Below, piece after piece: positions 32,653 through 42,743 of a stretch of DNA of 64,000 nt; positions within the stretch are counted from its first letter, which is position 1; every line of letters begins with the position of its first letter. A program made the position numbers and the translations under genes. The DNA is from FACHB-1406 sp034189065 (GTDB lineage: Bacteria; Cyanobacteriota; Cyanobacteriia; Cyanobacteriales; Spirulinaceae), in the NCBI GenBank assembly GCA_034189065.1, contig JAXHVQ010000009.1, positions 1-64,000 of the forward strand, written 5' to 3'. Under the pieces are notes generated by a model. The model was not told the origin of the DNA and searched no databases. It saw nothing but the letters and a program-made list of their open reading frames with translations.

Positions 32653-34992
32653 ATGAATATAGAACCGACTTCTTTTTCCTATCGCTGCAATGGTGGTAGC
32701 CTGAGAGCTGACGATCCAACGTATATTAGACGACCTGCGGATCTCGAATTTTACAATTTTTTGAAGGCAGGAGAGTTGTGTTATGTTCTCAACTCCCGAC
32801 AAATGGGTAAGTCGAGTTTGTTGAATCAAACGATGCACCGACTGAGGCAAGAAGATATTTGTTGTATTTCAATTGACTTAAGTGCCATTGTCGAAAAAAG
32901 GACGGCTGGAGAGCAATTATATGCAGATTTAATCAGAGAACTCATTAGCGGATTTCAACTTAAAATTAATCGCAAGGCGCTGCGCGAGTGGTATAGCGAG
33001 CTTTCTCCGCGCCAACGGTTTATTGTATTTATTGAAGAAATTTTGCTGACTCGCATTCAACAGCAAATGGTTATTTTTTTTGATGAAATTGATAGTTTGC
33101 TTCGATTAAATCATTTGGGAGAAATTGATGACTTTTTAAGAACAATCCGGTCTTTTCACGATCGGCACGCCGGAAAATCGGCTTATCGACACTTAAGCTT
33201 TGCTCTTTTGGGAGTTGCGTCGCCCTACGATTTAATTCAAGATAAAGCAGAGACCGCTTTTAATATTGGTCGAACCATTGAAATTGAATTAACAGGATTT
33301 AAATTTGAAGAAGCACTGCCTTTAGCCCAGGGATTGAGAGAAGTTGCCAGCGACGAGCGAGCTGTTTTAAAAGAAATTTTGTATTGGACGGGAGGACAAC
33401 CTTTTCTCACTCAGAAATTATGTGGATTGGTTGCCAACTCTGAAAAACCGATCGCGCCGGGAGATGAAGCAAGGAGAGTCAAGCAAATTACCCAAGAGCG
33501 AATTATTGATGACTGGGACAGAAAAGACGAACCCGTTCATCTGAGAACGATTCGCGATCGCCTTCTCAATAAATCCTCTGAAAATGGCTCCGACGAGCAA
33601 CGACTTAAATTATACCATAAAGTGCTGCGTCGGGCAAAAATATTTAATAAGACGTTACCTATTTATAAAGAACTCTGGTTGTCGGGAATTGTCGCAAAGG
33701 ACGACGACACATTGCGAGTTTACAATCGCATTTACCAAGAAGTTTTTAATAGCGAATGGGTCAGGCAAAAGCTGCGACAGTTGCAACCCAACCGACCTTC
33801 TATTTCCGCGCTAACGGTGTTGGCAACGAGCATTCTGGTGACAGCAGCGATAATGGGCGCGCGATCGCTGGGACGTTTGCAAAGGTGGGAGTTATCTGCA
33901 TTCGACCATCTGATGCGCCAAATGCCCCAAGAAGCGCCAGATCGCCGTCTACTGGTGGTGGGTGCAGATGAAAAGGACATTCAAAAATACGGACATCCTT
34001 TACCGGATGCAATTCTCGCACAACTATTCGATAAATTGCAACAGCATCAACCCGCCGCGATCGGTTTAGATATCGTTCGCGATCGCCCCATTCCTCCAAC
34101 AGACAATTCAGGATATCCAGCATTGGTCAAGCACCTGCAACGAGATAAAAATTTAACGACTGTTTGCTATTTCTCGATAGAAAAACCCAACCAAGCGATC
34201 GCGCCGCCTCCTTCGAGTCCAGAAGAATCGATCGGATTTACAGATTTGTATCGAGATGAAGACTCTATTATACGTCGCTATCTCCTTAGTCGAAGCCGCG
34301 ACTCAGGAACTTCCTCTCCTTGTCAAACTCCTTATTCTTTCAGTTGGCAACTCGCCTATCTCTATTTCGAGCATAAAGATATATCAGTTCGGTTTGAGGA
34401 AGGGAATTGGCAATTTTACCATCTTTTAACCCAACGCTTACAACCTCGCGCGGGCGGCTATCAAAACATAGATTCCCGTGGAAATCAACTGCTGCTCAAT
34501 TACCGCAAAACCTTTGATTCCGAACAAGTTGCCCGACAAGTTAGCGTTAGAGATATTCTCGAGGGAAATTTCAAGCCAGCGTGGGTGAAAGATCGAGTAA
34601 TTTTCATTGGGATGGTAGCCAGTAGCGATCGCGACGTTCACGATACTCCCCACGGTAAAATCAGCGGGGTTTATATCCACGCTCATGCTGTCAGTCAAAT
34701 TCTCAGTGCAGTTGAAGACAATCGCCATCTTATTTGGTATTTACCTTGGTGGGGAGATTTGGGAGTAATTCTATTTTGGTCTATAGCAGGCAGCGTCGCA
34801 ATTTTTTACAGACGAACTCTTTTTTCTCGGGGATTGATTCTCAGCTCGTCCCTACTCATCTTATACGGATTTTGTTGGCTCGGATTAACGCAAGGTTTAT
34901 GGTTACCCTTTATCCCTTCAGTAGTGGTTTTATTTTTTTCTGCTGGAAGCGTTACAGCTTACATCAAAGTCAAAGTTCAAAACGATCGCTAA
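32653..34992 (+). CDS. AAA_35 ATPase fused to CHASE2 sensor domain, membrane protein
   Basis: 779 aa. Order: AAA-like domain (about 10-350) with TYIRRPADLEFYNFLKAGE, Walker A variant LNSRQMGKSSLLNQ (about 48-61), Walker B VIFFDEIDSLLR (about 138-149), and WTGGQPFLTQKLCG; winged-helix-like segment (about 310-365); one TM (about 382-400); CHASE2 extracytoplasmic sensor (about 400-690: RWELSAFDHLMR, VGADEKDIQKYGHPLP, AIGLDIVRDRP, VKDRVIFIGMV); and three C-terminal TMs (about 697-775). No kinase, cyclase or GGDEF output follows, so the ATPase itself is probably the output. Operon with the preceding ATPase (1-bp gap) and the DUF928 gene (16-bp gap). Confidence 0.9.
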   Translation: MNIEPTSFSYRCNGGSLRADDPTYIRRPADLEFYNFLKAGELCYVLNSRQMGKSSLLNQTMHRLRQEDICCISIDLSAIVEKRTAGEQLYADLIRELISGFQLKINRKALREWYSELSPRQRFIVFIEEILLTRIQQQMVIFFDEIDSLLRLNHLGEIDDFLRTIRSFHDRHAGKSAYRHLSFALLGVASPYDLIQDKAETAFNIGRTIEIELTGFKFEEALPLAQGLREVASDERAVLKEILYWTGGQPFLTQKLCGLVANSEKPIAPGDEARRVKQITQERIIDDWDRKDEPVHLRTIRDRLLNKSSENGSDEQRLKLYHKVLRRAKIFNKTLPIYKELWLSGIVAKDDDTLRVYNRIYQEVFNSEWVRQKLRQLQPNRPSISALTVLATSILVTAAIMGARSLGRLQRWELSAFDHLMRQMPQEAPDRRLLVVGADEKDIQKYGHPLPDAILAQLFDKLQQHQPAAIGLDIVRDRPIPPTDNSGYPALVKHLQRDKNLTTVCYFSIEKPNQAIAPPPSSPEESIGFTDLYRDEDSIIRRYLLSRSRDSGTSSPCQTPYSFSWQLAYLYFEHKDISVRFEEGNWQFYHLLTQRLQPRAGGYQNIDSRGNQLLLNYRKTFDSEQVARQVSVRDILEGNFKPAWVKDRVIFIGMVASSDRDVHDTPHGKISGVYIHAHAVSQILSAVEDNRHLIWYLPWWGDLGVILFWSIAGSVAIFYRRTLFSRGLILSSSLLILYGFCWLGLTQGLWLPFIPSVVVLFFSAGSVTAYIKVKVQNDR

Positions 34993-35008
34993 ATTCAGGA
35001 GAATCCTA

Positions 35009-35761
35009 ATGAATAAAGTCGCCCAATTAATTCTGCCTTTGACTGGTGCAATGGCGATTGTCATTTCTCAATCCGTGTCGCTACTTGCAGCACCATTTGC
35101 GCCTCATCCACTACTGAAACTCGCTCAGCGTCCCGAACCTTCAAACGGAAATAGTACTCCTAGAGGCGATACAACCCCGGGAACAACGCGTCCTGAATCT
35201 GCTTGTAAGCCAACATCTCGACCCTTGGAAGCAATTGTCGCGAACCAGGGACAAGATTGGACGACTTCTCCCCATCCTACTTTCTTGTTTTATATTCCAT
35301 ACAACCCGGAAGAAATTAATTCAATAACGTTCAGCCTAAACAAAACTGAGGGAGAAACAATTTACGAGATTGTAGAAACAATTTACCGCACAAACGTTAA
35401 ATTAACTGAAACTTCGGGAATTATCAAAATCACAATTCCTGCGCAACCGGAGTACGCCTTAGAATCAGGCGAACTTTACAAGTGGTATTTGACGGTGGAC
35501 TGCAAATCAGAGCAATTCGACGAAATCGACCCTGGTATTCCCGATCTTTTTGTCAAAGGTTGGGTGCGTCGGCTGCCAATAGATTCCGAAGAAGGTATTT
35601 TTTGGCAAGACGAAGTTGTGCGGCTGGCTGAGTTATATTTTTCCGAACCAGAAAATTCTGAATATAAAGAAAATTGGGAGCAATTTTTGCAAGATTTTAA
35701 TATGGAAGTATCGATTGAAGTTCCGCTGGTTGATTTTAGCCTAGTTCCGCCAGAAGATTAG
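35009..35761 (+). CDS. DUF928 exported protein
   Basis: 250 aa. Signal peptide (about 1-28, PLTGAMAIVISQSVSLLAAP), a Thr/Pro/Gly-rich linker (45-65), then the DUF928 domain: the start with SRPLEAIVANQGQDWTTSPHPTFLFYIPY (about 70-98), an immunoglobulin-like beta region, and LYKWYLTVDC (about 154-163). Predicted periplasmic or outer-face binding protein; family function unknown. Good SD (AGGAG) before ATG. Third gene of the plus-strand operon, 6 bp short of the convergent CHAT gene. DUF928 genes are, as far as I recall, often near CHAT and CHASE2 genes in cyanobacteria. Confidence 0.88.
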   Translation: MNKVAQLILPLTGAMAIVISQSVSLLAAPFAPHPLLKLAQRPEPSNGNSTPRGDTTPGTTRPESACKPTSRPLEAIVANQGQDWTTSPHPTFLFYIPYNPEEINSITFSLNKTEGETIYEIVETIYRTNVKLTETSGIIKITIPAQPEYALESGELYKWYLTVDCKSEQFDEIDPGIPDLFVKGWVRRLPIDSEEGIFWQDEVVRLAELYFSEPENSEYKENWEQFLQDFNMEVSIEVPLVDFSLVPPED

Positions 35762-35767
35762 TATTTC

Positions 35768-38683
35768 CTAACGCCAACTTCCGACTAAAATATAAGACCC
35801 CCAGTAGTATGGCTCTTGATAGCGCTGTTGATTTAAAAGAGACTGCTGGGCGCGATGAAGCGCTTCTGCTTTCGTAACGCCCGGTTTTTGTAACTCTTGA
35901 TAAAACACTTTCATCACTTCTACTGTAGAATCATCGCTCACTTTCCACAGCGTTGCTAAGGTACTTCCAACACCCGAGCGGACGGCCAATCCAGCTAACC
36001 CTAAAATAGCTCGGTTGTCGCCTTGTGCAGTTTCGCAAGCACTGAGAACGAGCAGTTCAATTTTGCGATCGCGATCGCGATTTCTCAGTAAGGTATCGAA
36101 TTCCTGCGCTTTCAGCAATCGACCTTGCGATTTTTTTGAGCTATGAACTAAAATATATGTTTCTTCAGGATCGGAGCTAAATTGACCGTGTGTGGCTAGA
36201 TGAACGATGGAAAAGTTCCCTGAATTTACCTTATTTTGCAGAGTATCAAGGGTAAAACTGGAGTTTAGCAAAATTTCATCGGCAATAGCATTCAGCTCTT
36301 CTTGGATTTTAAGGGGTGTGAATTTGCGTTCTTCCACATTTAGTTCTTCGCTAATTCCGCCTCCCAAAATTTCAGCTTGTTCTCGGATGTTTTCTACTTC
36401 AGTTAATTGGATACTGGGTAACATGACGAGGGCACGCTCTTTTTGAGCAAGATATTTCTTGGTTTTGCGGTCGTATAATACTGAAATGGGAATTTGCCTA
36501 AAGCTTCCATCTAAAACAAATCCCAGCGTTTTGATAGAGCTATTCTCTTCTAGTTCAGCATCAATGGGTTCGAGCAACCATTCATAAACTTCTCGAGCGC
36601 TTTGTCGAAATTCAGGTATGCGAAGCTTTAGGATATTCTGTCGCAAGTTTTGTAAAGTCTCTTCAACTTTTGATGCTGCAATTGCACGGCTGTAATATTT
36701 TAAATTTTCTCCTGGCAATTTCCAAATTGTGTCGATTCGCTTGGATAAAATAATGGGATAAACTATAGCAATTTCTGAATCTTCTTCAACGAGTTCTTCC
36801 AGTCGCGCTGAAATTGCTTCAGTTGATGCCGAAAGGGAGTTTCGCTGTCTTGGAAAATTGGCTTGGAGTTCGCATTGGAGAAAGTTTTCTAACTCTGCAA
36901 GTTGCAACGACTCGACATAATATAGCGCTTCTTTTAAGTTTTCAAGGGTGGGTTGGGTTAGTATTAAATCTAGAAGCTGGCGATAGAGAGGCTCTACATT
37001 ATCGCGGAAGGAAAATTGGACATCTGGCTTAATGGCGAGGAGGTCGGAACGAATTAATTCTAAGGCGCGAACCGCCATTTGATAGGCAGCGATCGCGCTT
37101 TCTTTTTTCTCTTGTTTTGCTAAAAGTCTTCCCAGTTGCCATTCCCATTGATAGGCTAAGTCGGGTGCTTCGAGGGGCTGAATTAAGTCTAGCGCTTTTT
37201 CGGTCAGTTCTAACGCTGTTTCCTTCCGATTCGCAGATTTTATATTTTGTTTGTTTTGAGGTTGTTCTTCTCGCCAAGCTAAATATTCGCACAGTCCTCC
37301 TAGATTTCCCAAAACATAAGACTCCGCGCGTTTATCCCCTAGTTCTCGCGCCTCTTGAAGCGCGTTTTCTAGAAAAGTTGAAATTTCTACAAAATTATTA
37401 AAATTTGCGTATTTCTGCTGCCAGAAGGCTAAACTTTTTGCTAAGCTAACTTGAGCGTAGATAGAAGTTCGACTGGGAGGAAGCTTTTTAATTTCGATCG
37501 CCTGCTTTAACTCTTCTATCTCTGAATTTTGTCCTTGTTCCACTTTCAAACTTAAAAGATTAAGCTGTGCATTAATTTTTGTATTAATGGACACAGACGG
37601 AGTTGCGATCGCCTCTTTATATTTTTCCTCAGCTTCTCCATAAAAGCGTTCGGCTTTCCCAGATATTTCTCCTCTATTTTGATCTTGCCAAGGAAGGTAG
37701 TTAAAATTAATACTCATTAAGGCGCGATCGCGAATCAAATTTCCCTTTGCTCTTAGGGTATTGCCCAAACTTAGCAAAACGGCGCTCATTTCGGAGTTAA
37801 TTGCTGCGATCTCATTAGGCGAGGCGGACAGTTGAATTCGTTGGGCAATGTCTAGGCTTTTTTGTAAAATACCTTCAGCATCACAACGCATTTCAGTCTG
37901 GCTTAATTGGCAGTCGGACGAAGCGCGAGAGAGATTTAATTCTCCAGTCGCGCGCAGCAAATCGCCGAAACTGCGTAACGCTCTAATTTTAGGAATAGAA
38001 TCGGGTAACTGCGCGATCGCGCCTTCGATCTCCCTTAAAGTATCCCGCGCTTGCTGATACAATCCCAGCGCTTTTAAGGCTTCAATTTGATTGATTTTAC
38101 CGCTAATGACTTTTTCCAACTCGCCAATCCGTTGGTAAATTTCGGTCGCTTCTTTCCAGCGCTCTAAACTCTGTTCGCTTTTTCCCTGCAAATACCACAA
38201 CTGACCTTGAATGTCCAAAGACTGAGCGAGAATCCGCAAATTTTCAGGGGATCGATCTTGTAATCTCAAAAAGCCGACACTTGTTTTAATTGCCCACTCT
38301 GCGCGCTCCCAATTGCCTAGTTTTTGATAAGCCGAGGACAGGTTACTGAGGGCGATCGCGCGTTCTAAATTATCTCCTCGTTCTTGAAAAAGCCCTGCCG
38401 CTTGTTCGAGAAAATTTGCCGCTTTTGGGTAATTTTCGTCATTATAAAATTCCCGAGCTTGGTGCATTAATTGAATGGGGTTGTTTCCATCAGCCAGTGG
38501 TTCAAGGTTTTGGACAGAAGGACTAAGCTGGGAAACTGGAGAAGTTAAATGGTTTGCGATCGCGTCATTTACCGGAACCGAAGAAGTCCCGTTGGCGCTG
38601 ACATATTCCCAACAGCTTGGGAGCGCGATCGCCATACAAAAGCTGAGAAAACTGATAAAGAGACACCCTAGATAACGAGACAT
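35768..38683 (-). CDS. TPR-CHAT protease-like protein, exported
   Basis: 971 aa. N-terminal signal/anchor (about 5-25), then TPR-like helical repeats (about 70-560; e.g. AANFLEQAAGLFQERGDNLERAIALSNLSSAYQKLGN), a linker, and the C-terminal CHAT domain (about 640-971) of the caspase/separase clan. Catalytic His832 in IVHLATHGQF and Cys883 in LVLSACETAQG are both present, followed by GLAGLAVRSGVGSTLATLW and YYWGSYILVGSWR. The protein is probably a regulated cysteine protease on the periplasmic side. Convergent with the DUF928 gene (6-bp gap); the TpsB gene lies 225 bp upstream on the same strand. Confidence 0.92.
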   Translation of the reverse strand: MSRYLGCLFISFLSFCMAIALPSCWEYVSANGTSSVPVNDAIANHLTSPVSQLSPSVQNLEPLADGNNPIQLMHQAREFYNDENYPKAANFLEQAAGLFQERGDNLERAIALSNLSSAYQKLGNWERAEWAIKTSVGFLRLQDRSPENLRILAQSLDIQGQLWYLQGKSEQSLERWKEATEIYQRIGELEKVISGKINQIEALKALGLYQQARDTLREIEGAIAQLPDSIPKIRALRSFGDLLRATGELNLSRASSDCQLSQTEMRCDAEGILQKSLDIAQRIQLSASPNEIAAINSEMSAVLLSLGNTLRAKGNLIRDRALMSINFNYLPWQDQNRGEISGKAERFYGEAEEKYKEAIATPSVSINTKINAQLNLLSLKVEQGQNSEIEELKQAIEIKKLPPSRTSIYAQVSLAKSLAFWQQKYANFNNFVEISTFLENALQEARELGDKRAESYVLGNLGGLCEYLAWREEQPQNKQNIKSANRKETALELTEKALDLIQPLEAPDLAYQWEWQLGRLLAKQEKKESAIAAYQMAVRALELIRSDLLAIKPDVQFSFRDNVEPLYRQLLDLILTQPTLENLKEALYYVESLQLAELENFLQCELQANFPRQRNSLSASTEAISARLEELVEEDSEIAIVYPIILSKRIDTIWKLPGENLKYYSRAIAASKVEETLQNLRQNILKLRIPEFRQSAREVYEWLLEPIDAELEENSSIKTLGFVLDGSFRQIPISVLYDRKTKKYLAQKERALVMLPSIQLTEVENIREQAEILGGGISEELNVEERKFTPLKIQEELNAIADEILLNSSFTLDTLQNKVNSGNFSIVHLATHGQFSSDPEETYILVHSSKKSQGRLLKAQEFDTLLRNRDRDRKIELLVLSACETAQGDNRAILGLAGLAVRSGVGSTLATLWKVSDDSTVEVMKVFYQELQKPGVTKAEALHRAQQSLLNQQRYQEPYYWGSYILVGSWR

Positions 38684-38908
38684 AATTGACGCTTAATGTG
38701 AAATAGATGCTGAAATTGCGATTTTCTGTATTTTACAGACCTTTCATGAAACGTCTCTACGAACTTCTGTTGTCTGAAGGAGTAAGCTGAAACGCATTTG
38801 AATTGGGAATTGGCCAGATAAACAAAATTACCCATCACCCATTACCCATTAACTAATCCCTATTCCCTTATTAACATTGATAGTTTTCCCAAAACCCGCA
38901 ACCCCCAA

Positions 38909-40693
38909 CTAACGACCCAAATTCCACTGGACTGAAAATAAAATACCATTTTCCTGCCAAGTTCGCGCTTTCGTATCTGTAGAAATTAACGGAATGCCGT
39001 ATTCCAAACGGGCAGTCAAATTTTCAATCTGCCATAATAATCCTACCCCGACAGAAGCTAAACGATTGGGATTGGGTGCAATTCTATCGGAACTATTCCA
39101 CGCGACCGCGTAGTCCGCAAAAGGCACCACTTGCAACAGCGATCGCGGTTGAGAAAAACTCAGTAAAGGAATGCGCAATTCCGCCGAAGCAAAAAAACCG
39201 TTATCCCCGACCAATGTATCCTGACGATATCCGCGTACCGTCCCCAAACCGCCAGCGGAAAACTGTTCGGATGGGAGAAGTCCGCGACTCGCTAATTGCA
39301 CGTTAGAACGAACCAAAAGTGTCGTATCGGGAGCGAGAAGTTTCACCCATTGTGCCTGTCCTTGCCAAGAAAAAAAGCGACTGTCGGGAACAAATTCGTT
39401 GGTGACGGGAATGGGAGAATTAATCGTAGCATCAAAGAGTCCCACTCCCAGGTTAAACTGCGATCGCGCCGCAATCACCTCCGTCGCATTTTGCAGCGTC
39501 CACTCCTGGAAGAAACGAAACGCCGAAACCCGCGTCCTTCCCAATTCGTCGGCACCCACCGAAAGCGGGGGGAAGGGAATTCCTAACAGCGAAACCTCGC
39601 TTTCTCGTCTCGTAAACGTAAACCCCAAAGCCACTTCTCGATAAGCGCGATCGCGAAATTGCTGTAAAATAGGTTGGCGCGCCGTAATTTCGTAAGTTTG
39701 CGCGGCAGATTCAATGTCGAGTTTCTCAAAATCCGGTTCGATAACCTGGGTTTGAACTCGGCTATGATGCAGTTGCAGCGTCCCATTGCGCGGGTTGATG
39801 GGAACAGTATAGTTGAGATCGAGCACGTTACTGCCATCGGTATTGGTGTAGTAGAGCGTAAATCCATCTCCCAACCCCAAAACATTGGCTTCCGTCACCC
39901 CAGCGCGACGTTGGAAACTGCCAATACTAGGCGCGCGACCGTTATCGAGGGTCATCTGGGGGAAAAATGTCGGCGCTTCTTCGATCTCGACAACGAGTAA
40001 TTTATTGGGAAAATTGGGAGCTGCAGAAAGACGCGATCGTACACTTTGAATGAGAGGATCGCGCTGCAATAGTTGCAATGCTTCTTGGAGACGTTCGGTA
40101 TTGAGGGGTTTGGAGGTGGCAAGTTGCAGGCGCGATCGCACGTAACCGGAATTTAATCGTTGGGTTCCTAATATTTCGATCGCTTCTATTTCGTCTTCAA
40201 GGATTTCGATTTTGACGATCCCTTCCCGGTTTTGCTCGGTTTCGTCGGGAACGAGAAGACGAATTCCAGTGGTTCGATATCCGCGTTCGTAGTAAAGGTT
40301 ACGAATTTGGGTAACGATTTCTTGGAGTTGCGATCGCGTGAAAGATTGATTGAGAAATTCTACCAACTTTTGCTCGAGTTCTTCGCTGGGAAAGGCAGTA
40401 TTTCCTTCAAATTCAAACCCCCTGAGTTGAATGCGATCGGAGTCGATTTCAGGTGGGGATGCTGGAGGAAAAGAGGGAGAAGAGGGAGCAAGATCGGGAG
40501 CTGGTGGAGGGGGTTGTGGCGAGGGTTGTGGCACCGTTGGGACGGGCGGTTCAAAGTCTTGCGGCGATGGAAATTGAGCGAATTCTAACTCCCTGTGGAG
40601 AGAAGATGAAATAGTTGCGATCGCGCTTTTTTCGGTAACAATAATGCTGTAAGCGACTAATCCTAAAATTTTCAGTAACTTGTAGTTCGACAT
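38909..40693 (-). CDS. ShlB/FhaC-type outer-membrane secretion pore (TpsB)
   Basis: 594 aa. N-terminal hydrophobic segment and a Pro-rich linker (about 45-85), POTRA_2 domain (about 88-165: IQLRGFEFEGNTAFPSEEL then YYERGYRTTGIRLLVPD), a second POTRA (about 165-245: IEAIEILGTQRLNSGYVRSRL), then a 16-strand Omp85-like barrel. The barrel carries the VRGYRQDTLVGDNGFFASAELRIPL motif of loop 6 (about 487-511) and ends in a C-terminal aromatic/Arg strand (ILFSVQWNLGR). It exports a large TpsA-type adhesin or exoprotein across the outer membrane. No TpsA gene is within reach in the window. Same strand as the CHAT gene. Confidence 0.9.
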   Translation of the reverse strand: MSNYKLLKILGLVAYSIIVTEKSAIATISSSLHRELEFAQFPSPQDFEPPVPTVPQPSPQPPPPAPDLAPSSPSFPPASPPEIDSDRIQLRGFEFEGNTAFPSEELEQKLVEFLNQSFTRSQLQEIVTQIRNLYYERGYRTTGIRLLVPDETEQNREGIVKIEILEDEIEAIEILGTQRLNSGYVRSRLQLATSKPLNTERLQEALQLLQRDPLIQSVRSRLSAAPNFPNKLLVVEIEEAPTFFPQMTLDNGRAPSIGSFQRRAGVTEANVLGLGDGFTLYYTNTDGSNVLDLNYTVPINPRNGTLQLHHSRVQTQVIEPDFEKLDIESAAQTYEITARQPILQQFRDRAYREVALGFTFTRRESEVSLLGIPFPPLSVGADELGRTRVSAFRFFQEWTLQNATEVIAARSQFNLGVGLFDATINSPIPVTNEFVPDSRFFSWQGQAQWVKLLAPDTTLLVRSNVQLASRGLLPSEQFSAGGLGTVRGYRQDTLVGDNGFFASAELRIPLLSFSQPRSLLQVVPFADYAVAWNSSDRIAPNPNRLASVGVGLLWQIENLTARLEYGIPLISTDTKARTWQENGILFSVQWNLGR

Positions 40694-41351
40694 TTTTATG
40701 GCATTCGCTGCTACAGGTATAACTTATTTGTAATTTTGGCTTTACCTCAAATCGTACCACTGAATTGCTCGAAGTTTTGCGATTTTGTTGAGTCTGCTGC
40801 AAGTTGATAGATATTTTGATAGTTCTGCCAACGAAAAGTGATACTTTTCTAGGAAAAATTTATGTTTGAGAAGAAGAAATTTTATTGATGGCGGAGCTAA
40901 ACTAAAATAAAAAGTTGGCGATTATACTGGATTGACATGAAGCTGCACAGAATCAAGTCGGGCGTGTTAGCGGAGCGCAGGTGCACCATTACACTATAGT
41001 GTTTCTATTTGGGTTGTAAAATTCTAGCTTTGGAAGAATGGAAGAATTCAGAATGGAAGAATAGAAGAATAGAAGAATTCAAGGGAGGAGCGAGGAGTTA
41101 CTAAAAGTAGGGAATATCCTTATCTATTTATATTTCATTTGGAAACGCTATATTAAATTGGTATTAGCAGGTTTGAATCGCTGTCGCGATCGCGGAAAAG
41201 TCTATAATAAGACTCTATTTCACATTAAAGAGAATTCACAATTCTCGCATCGATATGAAGTCTCTTTTGTGAGGACGCGATCGCGGGAAGGTTTATCCTA
41301 GTCATACATCTCCCTTGCACCTTAAATGTCATCCGCCATCTTTGCACCAAT
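40694..41351. other. Spacer with nested MITE-like elements
   Basis: 658 bp between the TpsB gene and the export gene, divergent promoters expected. Contains the interrupted ATACCA element (40924-41164) and a string of GAAGAAT heptamer-like units (about 41030-41080). No gene seen. Confidence 0.7.
40924..41164. repeat. ATACCA-ended MITE, copy 2, interrupted by a CTATAG-ended element
   Basis: Left part (ATACTGGATTGACATGAAGC and on) and right end (TTAAATTGGTAT) match the element at 26171-26293. The middle 42 bp are replaced by a block 40994-41153 whose ends (CTATAGTGTTTCT and GGAAACGCTATA) match the MITE at 30656-30780. Confidence 0.65.
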
Positions 41352-42743
41352 ATGAAATCTTTCTCCTTTCTATTGACATTGGCATTCTTAGTACCCAACG
41401 CCAACGCGATCGCGCAAACTCCCAATAGCATCCCCTTCCCCCCACCAACCACAACTCCGACAGAAGTCGTTCCCCCCCTTGCCCCATATACGTTAGGCGC
41501 TGGGGATGTGTTGAGAATTGATATTTACAACATTCCCGAATACAGTGGCGAGTACGCGATCGCCATCGACGGAACCATTGAAATGCCCGAAGTTGGAACC
41601 CTCAACCTACGCGATATCACGGTTGACGAAGCGATACAATTAGTATCCAATCGTTACTCTCGCTACATTCGCCGTCCCCGCATCGGCGTTCGCCTAATTG
41701 CGCAGCGTCCCGTTACGGTGGCGATCGCGGGAGAAGTCAATCGTCCGGGTTCCTACACCATCGAACTGGAGAGAAATCGCAAATTCCCCACCCTCACCGA
41801 AGTGGTGAACCTCGCCGAAGGAATAACCCGTTCTGCCGACGTTCGTTCGGTTCAGTTGCGTCGCGTGTATCGCGGCAGAGAACAAATTATCGACCTCAAT
41901 TTATGGGAACTGTTTGCGCGCGCTAACTTAACTCAAGATATCCCGTTGCGCGACGGCGACACCATCTTCGTCGCAACTCAACCCGCTATTAACCCCGGCG
42001 AACTCCGCCAACTCGCCGATGCCAACTTTGCCGGAGATTTAGAAGAACCCCTCGAAGTCGTCGTCATCGGCGAAGTATTTCGTCCGGGAACCCACGCGCT
42101 GAATATCGAACGCAACCAAACTCAACCCATTCCCACCGTCACTCAAGCCATTGAAGTAGCAGGAGGCATCACCAACCTTGCCGATATCCGCAACATCGAA
42201 GTCCGCCGCCTCACCCGAATCGGAGAAGAACAAGCGATCGCCGTCAATTTGTGGGAGTTGTTAGAATCGGGAGATGTGGAGGAAGACTTAATCTTGCAAG
42301 AAGGCGATACCATCGTCGTTCCCCAAGCCACCGCCCTCAACCCCGCCGAAGTCGAAACCCTCGCCACAGCAAGTTTTGCGCCAGAAACCATTCAAGTGTA
42401 CGTGGTGGGAGAGGTCGAAGATCCCGGCGCAATTGAAGTCGCCCCCAACACCGCCCTCAATCAAGCGCTGCTAGCGGCGGGAGGCTTTACCAGTCGCGCG
42501 GATTTTGGCGATGTGGAGTTAGTACGCCTCAACCCCAACGGAACGGTGAAGCGACAGGACATTCGCGTCAATTTTGAAAGCGAAATCGATGAGGGAAATA
42601 ACCCACCTCTGTTGCAAAATGATATTGTTTTAGTACGGCGATCGGGATTGGCTCAATTTTCCGATACGGTTGGCGAAGCATTGAGTCCATTGCGCGATTT
42701 TTTGCCGGTTTTCAGTTTATTGAGGCTACTCGGACTAGACTAA
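41352..42743 (+). CDS. Polysaccharide export protein with SLBB domains (Wza-like)
   Basis: 463 aa. Signal peptide (1-21, LTLAFLVPNANAIAQ), Pro-rich linker, Poly_export domain (about 45-125: YTLGAGDVLRIDIYNIPEYSGEYAIAIDGTIEMPEVG), then three SLBB repeats (about 125-215, 230-330, 340-430; each with VAGEVNRPGSY-, IGEVFRPGTH-, VGEVEDPGAI-type openings). Periplasmic/outer-membrane part of an exopolysaccharide export system; no lipobox Cys was seen, unlike E. coli Wza. No polymerase or co-polymerase gene adjacent. The stop codon overlaps the left end of a MITE. Confidence 0.9.
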   Translation: MKSFSFLLTLAFLVPNANAIAQTPNSIPFPPPTTTPTEVVPPLAPYTLGAGDVLRIDIYNIPEYSGEYAIAIDGTIEMPEVGTLNLRDITVDEAIQLVSNRYSRYIRRPRIGVRLIAQRPVTVAIAGEVNRPGSYTIELERNRKFPTLTEVVNLAEGITRSADVRSVQLRRVYRGREQIIDLNLWELFARANLTQDIPLRDGDTIFVATQPAINPGELRQLADANFAGDLEEPLEVVVIGEVFRPGTHALNIERNQTQPIPTVTQAIEVAGGITNLADIRNIEVRRLTRIGEEQAIAVNLWELLESGDVEEDLILQEGDTIVVPQATALNPAEVETLATASFAPETIQVYVVGEVEDPGAIEVAPNTALNQALLAAGGFTSRADFGDVELVRLNPNGTVKRQDIRVNFESEIDEGNNPPLLQNDIVLVRRSGLAQFSDTVGEALSPLRDFLPVFSLLRLLGLD

